This document shows positions 5,554-5,754 of a DNA stretch of 5,754 bases, piece by piece; position 1 is the stretch's first letter; each line of letters opens with the position of its first letter. A model generated the notes under the pieces. That model saw nothing but the letters and a program-made list of their open reading frames with translations, searched no databases and was not told where the DNA came from. The position numbers and the translations under genes were made by a program. Origin of the DNA: an uncultured Brevundimonas sp. (lineage in GTDB: Bacteria > Pseudomonadota > Alphaproteobacteria > Caulobacterales > Caulobacteraceae); contig CAMLNY010000104.1 of assembly GCA_946481405.1 (NCBI GenBank), positions 1 through 5,754 of the forward strand. Direction: 5' to 3'.

Positions 5554-5567
5554 GACGCTCGCGCGTC
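5554..5567 (+). other. Small hairpin after the Flp pilin gene
   Basis: GACGC (5554-5558) and GCGTC (5563-5567) form a 5-bp stem with a TCGC loop, starting four bases after the pilin stop. There is no T-run. It may act as a weak transcript end or stabilise the short pilin mRNA, but such stems arise often by chance at this GC content. Confidence 0.2.
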
Positions 5568-5604
5568 TGGCCTCGGCATGCCCGCGCGGCTAAGTCTTCG
5601 GCCG

Positions 5605-5754
5605 ATGTCGCGCCTCCTCGCCCTTCTCGCCGTCCTGCTGGTCTGGGCCTCGCCGTCGGCCGCCCAAACGCCGGGCGTCAGCGCCGCGCCGACCGTGCCG
5701 GAGTGCAGGATCGCCCGGCCCGTGTTGAGCCCGGCGTTCACGCCGGACACCACG
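5605..5754 (+). CDS. N-terminal part of a secreted protein of unknown function (partial)
   Basis: An open frame runs from ATG 5605 through the window end, 50 codons. It begins with a clear Sec signal peptide: Arg3, a hydrophobic run LLALLAVLLVWA and a cleavage-like S-A-A before Gln21. The mature part seen is Pro/Ala/Thr-rich with one Cys (Cys34) and is too short to assign. An in-frame ATG at 5578 would add nine residues (MPARLSLRP) before the signal peptide. Neither start has a clear ribosome-binding site. I prefer 5605 because it gives a standard signal peptide. It follows the Flp pilin gene by 55 bp. I do not recognise the family; a role in pilus biogenesis would be a guess. Confidence 0.6.
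   Translation, partial: MSRLLALLAVLLVWASPSAAQTPGVSAAPTVPECRIARPVLSPAFTPDTT

Overview
The window is a GC-rich, tightly packed chromosomal stretch. Codon use, Caulobacter-style promoter motifs and the protein families point to an alphaproteobacterium of the Caulobacteraceae, probably Brevundimonas or a close relative. This assignment is inferred from the sequence alone. No tRNA, rRNA, CRISPR array, insertion sequence or phage gene is visible, and the window looks like ordinary core or shell chromosome.

Left block, + strand (1-2210). The window opens in the last 60 codons of a predicted SAM-dependent methyltransferase. A second, complete paralogue follows (280-1188), so this is a tandem duplication. 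The complete copy carries a twin arginine and a lipobox, implying an exported lipoprotein. Its stop overlaps the GTG start of a monoacylglycerol-lipase/lysophospholipase-like alpha/beta hydrolase (1185-2210). A 9-bp GC hairpin with the hydrolase stop codon in its loop closes this unit, where it meets a converging gene.

Middle block, - strand (2242-4799). Reading leftward from 4799, a DUF350 membrane protein, a membrane-anchored trypsin-like serine protease and a LysE/RhtB-type exporter form a tight operon (6-nt gap, then a 4-nt overlap). Downstream lies a small lipoprotein resembling the Caulobacter CC0125/CC1285 family. It has its own promoter with an exact general-stress (EcfG/SigT) signature, GGAAC-N16-CGTT.

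Right block, + strand (4939-5754). Across a 139-bp divergent intergenic region with an imperfect palindrome lie a MutT-type Nudix hydrolase, a 58-aa Flp (type IVb) pilin 23 bp after it, and the start of a secreted protein cut by the window end.

The best candidates for new biology are the stress-controlled lipoprotein and the DUF350-protease-exporter operon. The exported 'methyltransferase' pair is also of interest, because SAM is not expected outside the cytoplasm. I found no evidence for a complete novel defence or mobile system.
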